From: Kingdonia uniflora | Lineage: Eukaryota > Streptophyta > Magnoliopsida > Ranunculales > Circaeasteraceae | DNA: 64,000 nucleotides | Reading direction: 5' to 3' | Assembly: GCA_014058105.1 (NCBI GenBank) | Contig: JACGCM010002238.1 | Coordinates: forward strand, 2,035,370 to 2,099,369 | Part shown: positions 50,939 to 63,480 of the stretch, in pieces | Position numbering within the stretch: the first letter of the stretch is position 1 | Layout: every line of letters begins with the position of its first letter | Made by a program: the position numbers and the translations under genes | The notes under the pieces: model-generated | Told to the model about the DNA's origin: nothing | The model's input: the letters and a program-made list of their open reading frames with translations, nothing else | The model's database searches: none

Positions 50939-52600
50939 ATGTCGCGGCATGGCTTACGATCGTCCATGTCGAATGAGTCTTCTCTCGCTGCGATGGTGGA
51001 AACTCCCTGAGCACCCGGTTTCAACTCTGTGGAATCGTCTGCTGAATCGAATTTGCTTTCGGAGACTAAGTCGGTAGTGGTGCCAGTTGAGGCAACGAGG
51101 TTGGAAAGAAAGAAACTGATGGCGCGAAACCTGTGGTGAAGCCTCAGTGAAGGTTGATAAAGCAATATGTCAACAAGAGGTGGCGATGACAGGAAGAAGA
51201 GTCTGTATTCAATCTCTTTATAGAGATGTTATAGAATTCAAACAACTTCATAGGGGATCATTGAGAAGAAGAACAGAAAACCTGTCTCACGTTAACTGAA
51301 AGTGGGCCGTGATGTGCACCAGCTGCAGCACCTGCATACCGGAAGAAGAACCCGAGTTCTGGGTAGTCGACTTGTGGGTGGCGACGATGGAGTCGGGAGT
51401 TTAGTCTGGATCAGGCGAGTATGTCATGGATGTTTTTTATGGGAACCCCAGCTCAGCAAAATTTCGACTTATACTTGATACTGGTGCGATTTTAAATGGA
51501 TCAATGCGTACCTTGTTACAGTTGTTCGAGCAAACGGCAACCCTTACGATCCTCAAGAGTAAACCTAGTATCGGGAACGTGAGCTGAACGATTCACGTTG
51601 CAGCTCGTATGTACCCTGAACCCCCACAGACTTGTAAATACAGATAACCAAAGTTTTGTCCGTATTTTTATTGGTATGGTGATCAGTATAAGACGACCGG
51701 GACTGTGCGCTCGAGAAGTTTTACGGTTAACTCACCGCCTATGGGGAGGGCAGAACAGAGTTTCGTGATGTTGATAAGGTTATGTTCGGGTGCGGGCATT
51801 GGAATAGAGGCCTATTCCAGTGGCACAGAGGGGAGGGGGGTGTTAGCCGGCCACAGCGGGGTTACTAGGACTTGGGAGAGGACCGTGTCGTTCGAGTCTC
51901 AGTACAGTCGATTTATGGTATTTACATTCTCGTATTGTCTTGTGGATCGAAACAGCGATATAAGCGTAATAGCACAGTGATTTTCGGGGGAAGGACAAGA
52001 GCTTTAAGGCTTCACCCTGATTGAATGGCACTTCTTGGTCGCGGGAAAAGAGGCGCCTGGTGGAAACATTTTACTAATTCAGATAAGGTATTCGTCCGTA
52101 GGAGGAGAGGTGTTACAATACCCAGAGGAACGTGGAAGTATCCCAGAAGGCAATGGAGGGACCATTAGCGATTCGGCACGACCCTTAAATAGTTCGCTGA
52201 CCGCATATCAGATCATCAAAAAGGCCTTTCTTAAACAAGGTAAGACTACCCTTTGGGACCGTGTTCCCGTGTTAAGTCCATGTTACATGTGTCTGGTGTG
52301 ACAAAGGTGGTATTGCCAGAGTTTGCGATCATGTTGCGGGACGGGGCGGTGTGGAGTTTTCAAACGGAGAATTACTGCATACGACTTGAACCCGACGGAG
52401 ATTGTTTGTTTGGCCAATCTTGGATACTCCTAATCATCTTGTCATATTAGGTAACTATCAAAAGCGAATGTTCACATCAATGTATGACACGAAAGAAAAA
52501 GTCTAGGCTGGGTCGTTCGCCCTATGAGTTGCGCAGATGTTAACGATTCAAAAAAGACACGATGGTCATTTAACATAAAAAAATTTGTAGGGCGAGGTCG
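50939..52600 (+). pseudogene. plant pepsin-like aspartic protease, heavily disrupted
   Basis: Conserved pieces appear in order but in changing frames. A Ser-rich N-terminal region starts at ATG 50939. Then come TMESGV*SGSGEYVMDVF (51385-51435), catalytic LILDTGA (Asp codon 51477-51479), PYFYWYGD-like residues near 51660, VMFGCGHWNRGLF (51779-51817), FTFSYCLVDRNSD (51921-51959), a second active-site region reading GGTISDSARPL (DSA instead of DSG/DTG, near 52170), AYQIIKKAF, GVTKVVLPEFAIMLRDGAVW, and the closing SCADV (52527-52541). This matches plant nepenthesin-like vacuolar or secreted proteases. At least ten frame changes or stops occur. It is either a decayed gene or an error-rich assembly of an intact gene. 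Confidence 0.75.
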
Positions 52601-53235
52601 TGATGTGGTGAAGTCCACATCACAGGAGAGAATGTTAGATTTTGGGTTTGGAGGGAGGAGTTTGGTTGATTCTTCTCTAAAGATACTAAGATACTCATTG
52701 CTTTATGTTTTTTTATTTTTATATTTTCGTTTGTTGTAATTCTCTGTTTTAGAGACTATCATAACCTGTATAGAAAACCAAAGATACGCGTTTGTTGTTA
52801 CAATGTTTTGCGCAATTCAATTTGGACTAACTTGAGCCAATGACTAGGTTCATGCTAAAATTGAAAACCAAAGGCGTGTTCATGAAATTTACAGAGAACT
52901 CACGATAAGCAAGATTATTACACATTATCAAAGTTCAATACTTATTACATAAAATCTAGGACGTGTGACGGGTTCTAAAAACTATTTATAAGCTATATTC
53001 GTAATATAGATTAATCTGAGAAAGCGTAAACAGATTATGTTAAACTGTATTTGACTTACGGTGTTGATAATCTAAGGGGGAAAAAAAAAAAATTTTTCTT
53101 AGTCTTAGGCACTAATCATAGTTTTAAAAAGGGATTAATCAAGAAGTCGCGATTAGTTGCTCAAACAGCTGACCAGAAGTCATCTAGTGGAATATAGTTG
53201 ATGTATAAATAAGATGAATATCTGGTTCACATGTT
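52601..53235. other. spacer after aspartic protease
   Basis: Probable 3' UTR (TTTTTTATTTTTATATTTTCG near 52710), then AT-rich sequence without features. Confidence 0.4.
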
Positions 53236-53370
53236 ACCATGGGCTCTTGGCCCAGTGGTGGTGTACCCTATTAGAGAGAGGTGTGGGTTCGAACCTCGTG
53301 TGGTTGGAAAAAATCAGGGTTCACGGATCCCTATAAAAAAACGGATCGCCTTCCCAAAAAACAAAACTTG
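53236..53370 (+). mobile_element. tRNA-derived SINE
   Basis: RNA polymerase III boxes are present: A box TGGCCCAGTGG (53248-53258) and B box GGTTCGAACC (53286-53295). They lie in a GGGCTCTTGGCCCAGTGGTG head typical of plant SINEs. The tail ends in A-rich TTCCCAAAAAACAAAAC. Flanks GGTTCACATGTT (53224-53235) and GGTTCATGTT (near 53372) may be the target duplication with an indel. Confidence 0.7.
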
Positions 53371-55300
53371 TGGGTTCATGTTCAGGCAATTATAGACATT
53401 AAGAAGAATATTCGGAGGAACTTTCATAGAAATTGTAAAATTGCGTGCTTATAGGACATCAATTTGTATTACATGTACCAATCATTAGATTTTGGCTTCT
53501 CTTTCATTGAAAAACATTCTCAAAGGACCCTTGAACTAAGTTTGTGATATTCGTATTAACGATGTCTAAATGGGGTTTTTTTTTTTAAGGAGCAACCCAG
53601 CAGAAAGTGCACGTTGGGGTTGTGGGCTCTGACGGGGGCCTCAAAAAATATAGCCCACACCCAACCTCTCCCAGCAGTAAGTTCGAGGTTGTGACGTTGT
53701 TTTTATTTTCTTTTTTAATTTTAAAAGAAATCAAAACACCGCGGGTGACATTTTCCATTAGTTTCCAATCGATCTCATGATATTTTGGTACTTTAATCAG
53801 TCTCTCAATTTGAAGGTATTTCTTTGACAAAAAACTCCAATTCCCCTTTCAAATCAAATAGAAATGCCAAGAAGACCCACACGCCAGTACATTACCTGGG
53901 TTTAGAGAGAACAAGAGATCGAGAGAGAGCCGAAAACGGTAGAGGTCATGAAAAGAAGAAAAAAAAAGTAGAAATTTGAAGATTACAGCAAACCCAAGAC
54001 ATACCACACAAACCCCAAGAAAACGACCCAAACAGATTTATTACCGGCATCCCAAAACGGCGTTACTAAGAATATACAACTGGCAAGGAAACTCCACGGT
54101 AAAGTTTTTAGTACATTGTGCCGTTGTTATTTCCGTTTAATGACGTGTTTGCCAAAATGTTGCCACTGAACAGAATGAGATTCGAGGCGTCTGTACAGAC
54201 ATTCCTACGGTGAATCAAAAGTTGGAGGAGATTTTGATCAATTCCGACAATGGGATCCCGTGGGGAAAGATATTCGGAGCTTAGGGATATACGCTGGGGT
54301 AATTATGATAATCGGGCTAATTCAGGCGTGGCTACACATAGTGTTGGTGCCGACAACGCACACTTTCTATTCTTGTGTGCGAAGATCGGACACCCGCAGG
54401 ATTTCCATATGTGACATCATTGGCAATCGGGCAGATATCCTACACATGTGCGTATGACGAAAGTTGGAGTGTTTATTCAACGCGAGGGCACATTGTCCCC
54501 CCCCTATCGAAAGTTGTAATACAAAGAGTGGGAACATCAACATTCACATTTGAGGACTACTTGACCATCACGACATGATCGGGAAGATATGAATTACCAT
54601 TGTTGTGCTTTATCATCTTCATGACTGTCGGAAATTTTGTTCCAAACGAAAACGACACCGCACCGCTTGATCTCTAGCGCGGTCGTGGCTGATTTGGGAC
54701 AAGTTGCCAAATATGACTGGGGTTATCGCTATTCTGGCTTCCCTGGACCTGATGAAACGCAGGTCACGACAAGGGGGGCACACTGAATTTTTCAACTTCT
54801 TGGGGTTACACTAATACTTTTGTCATTATACACGCTAAAAATCAAATATCTTCCAATAAAAGTCGTAAGAGCATTATAATTGTTTTTATGTTGTTCAGAA
54901 AATACAGTATTGGTTTACGAGTATGTGGGGTGGTCCCTTATTGTCACAATGGAAGCGCAGATCACGTCGTATCTACGCCTCAAGTTGAAAGAAGGGAACA
55001 TGACATAAAAACAATGATTAGGCCGCATTTATTTACTCAGGCAGATGATACCTTATTGACCACCGAACTTTGAGTAGATAAAACTGGCAACTTGGGCAAG
55101 AATATGCAGTATTAGATTGAGATGGCGGATATATTGCGTCGCTGCCTGTCCTAAGAGGATGAAACTTCAAGTCACCAAATGAAATTACGAGTATACTAGG
55201 GGATAGGATGTTGGAGGAAGGGTGACTGAAATTACGAATATTCTTTGAGATCCTAAGATTAAAATATCGGAAAATCTTAGTACGATGACTTTAAGGCAAA
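53371..55300. other. unassigned, weak coding-like traces
   Basis: Around 54250-54750 short open pieces occur in all plus frames (for example ANSGVATHSVGADNAHF and FPYVTSLAIGQISYT), with GC content higher than the flanks. This fits a decayed or error-rich gene, but I recognise no family. 53576-53830 holds a C-rich stretch with no call. Confidence 0.3.
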
Positions 55301-55329
55301 TGTTTTTGTATTACATTATGTTATGTTTT

Positions 55330-56040
55330 ATAATGTTTTTTTATTTTTTTTGGGAGGATGGAAGGGGGGAAGGGGAGATATGGTTGGGGGCGGTTCTTTT
55401 TTTTTTTGAGGTGGGGGGGGGGGGGGTGGGCGTGGCTTTTTCATTGCGTGTGGGGGGGGGGGTGAGTGTTTGGTTAGAGTTTTGATATGTTGGAGGTTGA
55501 AGTTGTTTGTGGAGGGGGTCGAAGCTTATTGTTATGGGTGGGTTAGATCTGAGGGACGGAGGGGAGGGAGATGGGTTGTGGGGGAGCAATTCCTTCCTCG
55601 GGTGGTAGGAGGGGGGGGTTTCTGGGAAGGAAGATCATTTTTTTGGGTGACAAGATGAAACAGATGAGGAATGGTGTGGTGATTGAAGTTTATTATTTTT
55701 TTGTGTTTTGTTTGAAGGTGGTTGTTTGTTTTTGTTTGTTTTTTTTAGATTTGGGGGTGGGACGGTATGGTTGGTTTGTATGATTTGTTTTATACTATAA
55801 TTGGACTTGTTTTTTAGTTTTTGTGTATTTTTTATTTCTTTAGGGACGGAGGAAGGAGGGGGGGTGAGAGGCGGGGGTATGGGAAAAGGGGGGGCGGTTT
55901 TTTTTGTTTGTTGAGAGGTGGGAGGAGTGTGGCGGAGCACTTGGAGAGGGGAAGGGGAAGTTGAATAATAACTTATGATATCATTTAGGGGGAGTGTGGA
56001 GGGAGATTGGGGTTACGGATGGGGGGGGGGGGGGGTCATT
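55330..56040. other. G/T-dominated low-complexity tract, almost no C
   Basis: About 700 bp of G and T runs (for example GGTGGGGGGGGGGGGGG near 55412 and a 14-G run near 56021) with very few C and few A. The frames through it are low-complexity glycine, valine and phenylalanine strings and are not genes. Likely a sequencing or base-calling artefact. Confidence 0.7.
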
Positions 56041-56333
56041 ATTAATTTCTATCTATTATTTTTTGTTAATTTCATCTTTGATTAATTTGATATTCTTTTT
56101 GGTTTTTTCTGTTTCTATCATATTTATACTTGTTCTTTTGTGTTGTTTTTCTTTTTTATCAAGGTTTTCTTTGTTTTTTTTTTTTGTATAATTTGGTTTT
56201 TTGTTTTTTTTTTTTTTGTTTTTTGTTTATGTTTTTTTTTTTTTTTTTTTTTGTATCTATTTTGTTTTTTTTTTTTTTTTTTTTTTTTTTTGTTTTTTTT
56301 TTTTTTTCTTTTTTTTTTTGTTGTTTTTATTTT

Positions 56334-56369
<36 letters not shown>

Positions 56370-56600
56370 TTTTTATTTTTTTTTTATTTTTTTTTTTTTT
56401 CTTTATTTTTTTATTTTTTTTTTTTTGATTTTTTTTTTGTTTTTTAAAAATTTTTTTTTCTTTTATTTTTTTTTAGTTTTTTATTTTTTTTTTTTTTCTT
56501 TTTTTTTATTTTGTTTTTTTTTGCTTGGTTTTGTTTTTATGTTGTCTTTTGTTTTTTTTTTTTTTGTTTATGCTGTCTTTTTTTTTTTGTTTGTTGAATG
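56041..56600. repeat. T-dominated tract, about 440 bp nearly pure T
   Basis: From about 56160 to 56600 almost every base is T, interrupted singly by G, C or A. Translations give poly-phenylalanine with no biological meaning. Too long and irregular for a retroposon tail; read as an artefact or unresolved homopolymer. Confidence 0.8.
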
Positions 56601-56649
56601 GGTTATTTTTTTGGCGATAGGCCTAGTTTGAATTATGACCATTTTGTAG

Positions 56650-57100
56650 AGGGGTAGAACGAGGAGACTTACGCTATCCATACTGGGATAACCAAATCTG
56701 TATAGGTAGTCCACCTGCTGACAGTTCCCAAAAGATATGGAAGGATAGAATCTATTCGGCACCCAATGCCCATCAGGAGTGGGTATTAAAACCATGTGGT
56801 TACATCTTATATGCAGAGGTCATAGCTTATCCCAGGACTTCAGTTGACTGTCCTGGCGAGGAGGATGGGGTCGGAACTGGGGTGGCAACATGGAAGGACA
56901 GGGACTGGCGTGAGATGCTCACCATCCACCGTTGAGGGACCCACCCACCCATTCTTTCTCCTACGGCGCCAGAGGGTGTGGTAACTGACTCAGTATGCGC
57001 GACTAGTGACCTGCAGAGTCTGCCGGAAAGGCTGTAGGGACGATCGAGGACTTGACTAATGAAAACGGTGCTCTGAGGAGGAAGGAACATGGACAATGGT
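56650..57100 (+). pseudogene. unidentified coding-like block
   Basis: A plus-strand frame is open for about 97 codons (GDLRYPYWDNQICIGSPPAD, KIWKDRIYSAPNAHQEW, YAEVIAYPRTSVDCPGEEDG, TWKDRDWREMLTIHR) and stops at a TGA near 56934. Further compatible residues follow (PPILSPTAPEGVVTDSV, ENGALRRKE) after frame changes, up to a possible donor GTAATT near 57099. A TTGTCAG acceptor lies near 57197. Amino-acid composition and GC are those of a real exon. I do not recognise the family. Confidence 0.4.
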
Positions 57101-60100
57101 AATTACGACCAAAACTATATTCACATGTAAGTAATTATTATTTCTTAAGGTCATTTTATGTTGTCAAAATCTAATAAATTTTCTTTGGCTTGTCAGGAAC
57201 TACATCTGAGGAGGGGCGTGAGGTAGATGTGGTCCGCTAACACCTGGATTGGGGCATGAAGATCGAGACAGGGGAAGGTGGACATGGTCTGCAAACTAGG
57301 GGAACTGGTAGTAGCAGAAAGGGGTGGGCGGTATTTACTGTGGTATTAGAGTATGATGAATATTAGCCCGTCTCAGTTAGATATAATGGTATTTTTGGTT
57401 TTGAGACGTATTTTTTTTTATTTTTTTTATTGTTAAAAAATCAGTGTTGAACAATTTCTATTAGAGAAATTTTGTTTCTCTATATAAGTACGTGTACGAC
57501 CTGATGTCCCATTCTTTATAAAATCAATATGAATCAATTTATTTTGAGCATGTGAATTTAAATCGAAATACAATACAATTCTTAAAATAGTAGTAGTCTA
57601 TGCACGAAATGAACACTCACACCAGAACAATTAAAACCTTAATGCATTGTTCACGGACTGATGTAGGGGGTTAAACTCGGACAATTTCAGTAAGGGGGAG
57701 AGGTGTACCGTCCATAGTTGGTTAATTTGTTGGAAAATCATCAAGCGGGACAGTAGTTAGGGTAACAAAAATATAATATAGTTATGGAGTCTTAAACGGG
57801 AACGGCTGGTGTAAGTTTCCACAGGCGTCTCTGGCTCACGGAGAATATAGGTCCGTGGAAATCGTTGACACGTTATATCAATCTCATCGTCATTTATTCT
57901 CATGAAACTCATCACACTTAGCCCTTAATACATTCCACTGTTGATAATTATCTCAGGGAGCGGGTTCAAAGTTCCGTATGAATCCTACAATTGGAAATGT
58001 GAGAATGGACATTACTTCCATAAGGGTAAAGTTAGTGGGTCGGGTGAGGGGAATACAACAACATACTGTCAGGACGTGGCGGCAAGATATAAATCTTCAT
58101 TTCCAACACAAAATACCACTTTGAAAGAAGGAATCCTGTGTCTGTGTTCGAGCTGAGAAAAAATCGACATTGTTAAGTTCAACCGTTAGAGGACCTATTA
58201 TTAGACGTATCTTCAACAATATATATAAAAGTAAAAAAAGTGGCGTTATGATGCCCAAAACTAGCCGTTGGTAAAGGGACCTCCTACCCGAGGAACTAGC
58301 GTTATTAGAAACAGAAAGGCGACAGTGTGCTTTTGCCGCAGCCCTCCACTGATGTCCCCATCACTTCTTCTTCCCCCTTATCCTTGTAACTCTCTTCGTT
58401 TCTCAAAAAAGAAACGTGTTTCCATCTTCCAAGAGAGAAGAAGGGATAAACTGGTTCCTGTCACCTTCAACAGGTTTTCTAAACTCAACAGCCTCAAATG
58501 TCGTCTCATCCTCATTTTATCAAGATAATCCTTCACGTTGTATCGGTCTCCTCATCTGACGAATCTATGCTGATTGTGCTACGGACAATGGCAGTTTTTG
58601 GGTACAAAAATGCAATAACCCTGTAGCATGAGACACACTTTGAGTCAGGGTCGTAAGGCTAAGAGAAAGAAGTGAGATCACACATGGGATTAAACAATTA
58701 TAAGAGGATACTTAACCTGGGGTGCACACTGGCACAATATGAGCCGGTATGACTTTCAGCAACGTCGTTTCGTATGAGTAGAAATTGTTGTATGTCTATA
58801 TTATGTTGCAATATGTGCACTATGAGCCTACGGATTCAAAAACCCAACAACGCTTGGTAATATGGGGTTATCACCGTTACCAAAAGGTAGTCTCGCGGAA
58901 CTACTGGTTTCCTTAGATAATGTTGTCGCGGTGAGTAGATCTTTGAGAGTATATCCGAATAGGATTTAAAATATAATTTTGTCACGTATGGAAAGGTTTG
59001 GTTTGGTGAGGCGGTATACCAAATTTTTTGGAGAGGAATTATTTCTCGAGCACCAAACGTCGGCCGCATCGAAGCAAGTTAAATTTTAGAAAGCGATATA
59101 GGAGGAGAGCACGAGGATTTTCCCAGCATATTAGGAAGCTTGAGTACAGTATGGATATTATGGAAATAACTGGTCTCTAGCTTGACATGTCAATTTACTG
59201 GTCATTACTCGACATGTGACACTGATTTTGATAGCCAGTAGTAGCTTAACATGGACCTTGGTTGGCATTTTTTTTTTGGATGTTTACCAGGGACTATACA
59301 ATGATATCAAGGCTTGAACAATCAAATCTTCTGTACCGACTGCAGATAGTCATCTCCCCGCCTTGCCAATTATATAATTGCCGGAAAAAAGCGTATAATA
59401 TGGGGTGTTATTATTACCAGTGGATGGCAGAATATTACCCCAAATGGCGGAACTACTTAGCCAAACAATATCCAATCCGGTTCTTACAACGGAAATCAAA
59501 AAATTCTTGCGACTCAACAACCAAAAAGTGTCGAAAAAAAAAAAAAAAAACCGTTTTTATAGAAAGATGCCGTTTGAGATTGTCCGATCCAGTTCAATAT
59601 TGTAAAAAATATGGTTAAATTGTTAAATCCAAATCTGACCGGTTTGGATACAATGTCACGAAGGCGTGTGTGCTATGCACAATATGATCATCGAAGAGGG
59701 AGAAAAATTCGACCAATCTCTCAACAATCGAATGGAACGATCATAAATATTATACGGCGAACGCGGACAACCATAATATTTTAGATTCAAAAACTTGAAA
59801 CCGCAGTTGAATATGTCGAGAACTGCCTTTGATATAAAGGAGGATCTTTCGGCATTTGTGGGTTTGTAAACGCGGAAATCTTCATTTCTAGTTTCAATCA
59901 GTATTATATGAGTGTTAGTGAGTAATTTATACTTCTTATCGTAATGATCAGTTATGCAACAAGTTTTTGTTTTTTCCATTAATCATTTGTATTTGTTTTA
60001 AAAACATATTCGGAAATAACATTTTGAAAAAAGATTACATTTTTTAATAGCAATGTTACATTATCAAAGATGACTTATTAGAAGGTAAATGCTGGCTTGA

Positions 60101-61200
60101 AAGAAAAACTTCTCTAGACAACAAAGTAACATTACATTTCAACACCACCTTAACGTACCTGGGTCTGCCCCTCGTGGCCAGAGAGATGTTCCATAACTCA
60201 GCTTGCCTTGATAGATACATTTTGAATTGATGTTCCAAAAAAAAACATATCAGTCATTATCATTTTCTTTTTGTATGATTTTTTCTTCCCTTGCTGTTTC
60301 CAAATCCATTTGGCTTGCGAGTGTTGATTTGCTTCCGTATTCTTTTTTTCCTTTTCTTCTTCGCTTGTCTCTTCTCCAACCGTGTAGTTTATTCATATAT
60401 TTGGTACTGCTACCAGATACAATAACACCAGCAAGGCCTTTTGTGGTTGTTTGTAAAGGTTTGTTTCTAAAGAGGTTTTGGCGGGAGGCGGCCTGACTCT
60501 CTACCCTAGATAATGAACCATAATTCATAATTTTTTCTCGTAGATTCGAGGATAGGTCGTTGTCTGGGTCCTTAGATTAGGATTGTTTGATTTAACTGAC
60601 CGAAGTTTCCCAGAGAAAGAAGTGCTGCGATGTTCTCCTGCTCATTTCTTGGTGCATTCCCTGTATTGCTTAAAAAACATCTCATCCATTTAGGTTGGCT
60701 CATCGCGATATCGCGCTAAAAATCTTATACACGTTCGCCGTGTTTGAGTTATTGCCCATTCAAGTCTTATAGATATTGGGTGCATCCTTTTCTACAATTC
60801 GCAAAATTACCAATGACAAATAAAATAATTGTAATCAAGAGAAATAAATGAAATTTGAGTTATAAAAGAAATTAGAACTACCCGATCGTATCGGTTTTTC
60901 TCGCTATCGTGTCAAAACTCGTACTTGAGAACTAATCACCTTTGTACGTCACATATTATGCAGTTGTTAAGAGACTACCACTGAGTGTGATTGGACAACA
61001 TGATTATCATGTGGGGCTCTCAGTGTCTTGTTAAAGGCAATATGAAATTTGGATAGAATAGAAATGAAACCCTTTGTACGACCCACGGTGGACAAAAAGA
61101 TGTTACCACGACCTTGTGAGACTGAATGAAGGCTTGCATTGTCCAAATGTAGTGTTCCAGATAATCTTGATCTCATTTAAAAAACTAAGCATCTGCGGCA
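57101..61200. other. unassigned region
   Basis: Mixed AT-rich sequence with short open frames only. 57941-58156 (GSGFKVPYESYNWKCENGHY..) and 58268-58528 (SLLLPPYPCNSLRF.., basic and Ser-rich like an organelle presequence) might be exon remnants, but neither matches a family I know. 59530-59550 is a poly-A run. Confidence 0.3.
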
Positions 61201-63480
61201 TCTTGGAGCGCTTGTCTTATTTTAGTGGGTGTTCTTTTTTTCTTCTTTTTCCTTATGGTCTTTCTAGGGCGTCGCCGTCAACAGGTATTGATCATTTTGC
61301 GCACTATTGATCGTACGAAGTAGACTTCACCTAGAATATGGTATTTTGAAGTAAATTGGGTTGAAAACCTTGAGTTTGAGTGGCGGGATAAGGTTATAGA
61401 CAAGCTAAATGCCTGAGGTTGCGGTTTGAGAGAAATGTAAATGTTTGTATAAGTTTTCCGAAGGATCCCCTTAACGAATGGCAAACAGAGGTGGGTCTGT
61501 GGATTGTGGAATTTAGATGGTTGTGGTAGAGAGATGGAGGTGAATTGTGAGATGGGTGTTGAGAGAATGGATGTTGAAGGTGGTTCTGCGTGGGGGAGGA
61601 GGGGTGGACGGTGCGAGTTATAATGATAGTGGCAGGAAGTTTACCAGTGGGGATTGCGTAAAGGTTCTCCTTTATCGTTTGGGTTGGGCTGGGCTGAGAG
61701 AGGTAGCCAAGGAAGAGTTCAACCACGCTTAGGATAAGTGGGTATTCTTTTTACTCCTAGATTTCTGGGCGGTAAAAAGAACACCGACAATTTTAATTTT
61801 TTTATAGTTGGGAGCTCAAACCCAATTTGCCTACTGACATGTCCACGTCACCAAACTCAACCCAGATTTTTGTGATGCTGGGAGCCAAAAGTTTGGGTTA
61901 TTTGGTTTGAGTGACTAAACCAAACCCAAATCCAAACCCTGCTGGCGAGCTCTTAGCATGCCAAAAAAATTAAACAACCTATTCCCCCAAAAATCAATTA
62001 TTAACCCAAGCCGCAAGAAGGCAAGCAGGCCCTAGTCGTTGTAATCATGTGTGCCAAAATAAAAAATGGGGCCTAAAGTTCTTTTGGTTTGCGAGTTGAC
62101 ACTAAATTTATACATATTTTTTTCACGGTACAGTAAGAATAATGCTAAAACAAATTGGGGTACTTTTCTTTCGCAGGCTGTGCCGAGCACACTCAATAAA
62201 GTTGGTCCTAACAAGATCCCAAATTTACAGGGGCCACTTTCCTAAGGATTTAGCCGGATCTCTAAACCATATGAGGGTTGATGTTCTCATGTGCCGAATA
62301 CATATTGGGCAATGGTGATAATGCCGCATCTCGAGATATATACACGGGCTGATTGTGCACCAATTTGATGTGACTTTGTACCAACAAATTTAATCACTTC
62401 TCAAGTGTATGACAACGACTTTAAGCGTTGATCGATTTCGCTACCCTTTTTTACTTAAAACCACTACATAAGAGAATTCTCATTTGTATATAAACTCAAA
62501 AGTATGGATTACTCAACATAACAAAAAAATTAATCTCTGCTCGTGGGTTTCTCACACTCTCTCTCTGATTCCTCTATCTCATCTTCCCGATTCTTCCTTT
62601 TATTTCTAATTCGTTTGTGTGCAACTATGCGCGAAGACTAGGATACAGTTTGATATTTTTCGTCGTAGTCGCTTGCCCTGTTGTCCTCGTTATAATTTGT
62701 TGTTATAACAGCGTTTTATATGTTATAGAAATGAGGGGCTGGTAGCTTTCAATAGTACCCATCAATATCTAGGCTCTAACTTGAAAATTAGAGTATTTTT
62801 TTTCTCTAGTTCCCCCTATTGTTTCCCTAGAAACGCTAAGAACTAGCGTTTTGAGTTATTGAAGCCAAGACCAACAAAACTTTCAATATTACAGTAATGT
62901 AAGACCCTAGACGTTTTATGTGTTGTAGAAACGTAATGCCAATTAGCTTTCGAAATTAACCATCAACGCTAAGTACCCTAGCATTGGGAACTTAGATTTT
63001 TTTGTCAACTTTTTTTGTTATGGAGGCTAGGTCTCTAGTGTTGAAAACTCTTAAGGAAAAAAAAAATATTTTTAACACAATGACCGACGAAGTAAAGGAG
63101 ATTAGCCAAAACAAGTTTTGATTGGGAGCCCAGTGGGAACACCATTGTATCGAGTCTATATTTGTCTTAAAGTAAAATTTGGAGAAGAGCCAAATCCTCT
63201 CTAAAACATACATCTGACTATCAACATTCTCGCTAGGTAATATGGTCATGACATTTGATGTTTTTTGTTTTGAAACTATTCAACTCACATTTATGCGTTA
63301 CGGTGGGCAATTAAATTTGGTTATAAACTAAAAAATAGATCCAAAATTAAAATTTAAAGATAAAGTTGACAGCCGCATTGACGACTATTTTTTTTTGAGG
63401 AGTCCCGATGTAGTGAAAAATAAAACTAGTTGACTTCCTTTATTAGCCAATAAAGTCATATTTAGAGGCTCAGTACTTCT
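61201..63480. other. unassigned region
   Basis: No gene recognised. Near 62700-63010 two blocks share GTTTTATRTGTTRTAGAAA and a following AGCTTTC segment, suggesting an old tandem duplication of about 200 bp. 62490-62600 has a CT-rich leader-like composition. Confidence 0.3.

Noticed and set aside
55285..55940. Several 60-100 codon frames on both strands rich in Gly, Val or Pro
   Set aside because: Direct translations of G-runs and their complement in a low-complexity, probably artefactual tract.
56130..56631. Long open frames encoding poly-phenylalanine
   Set aside because: They only translate the T tract; no motif, start context or composition of a gene.
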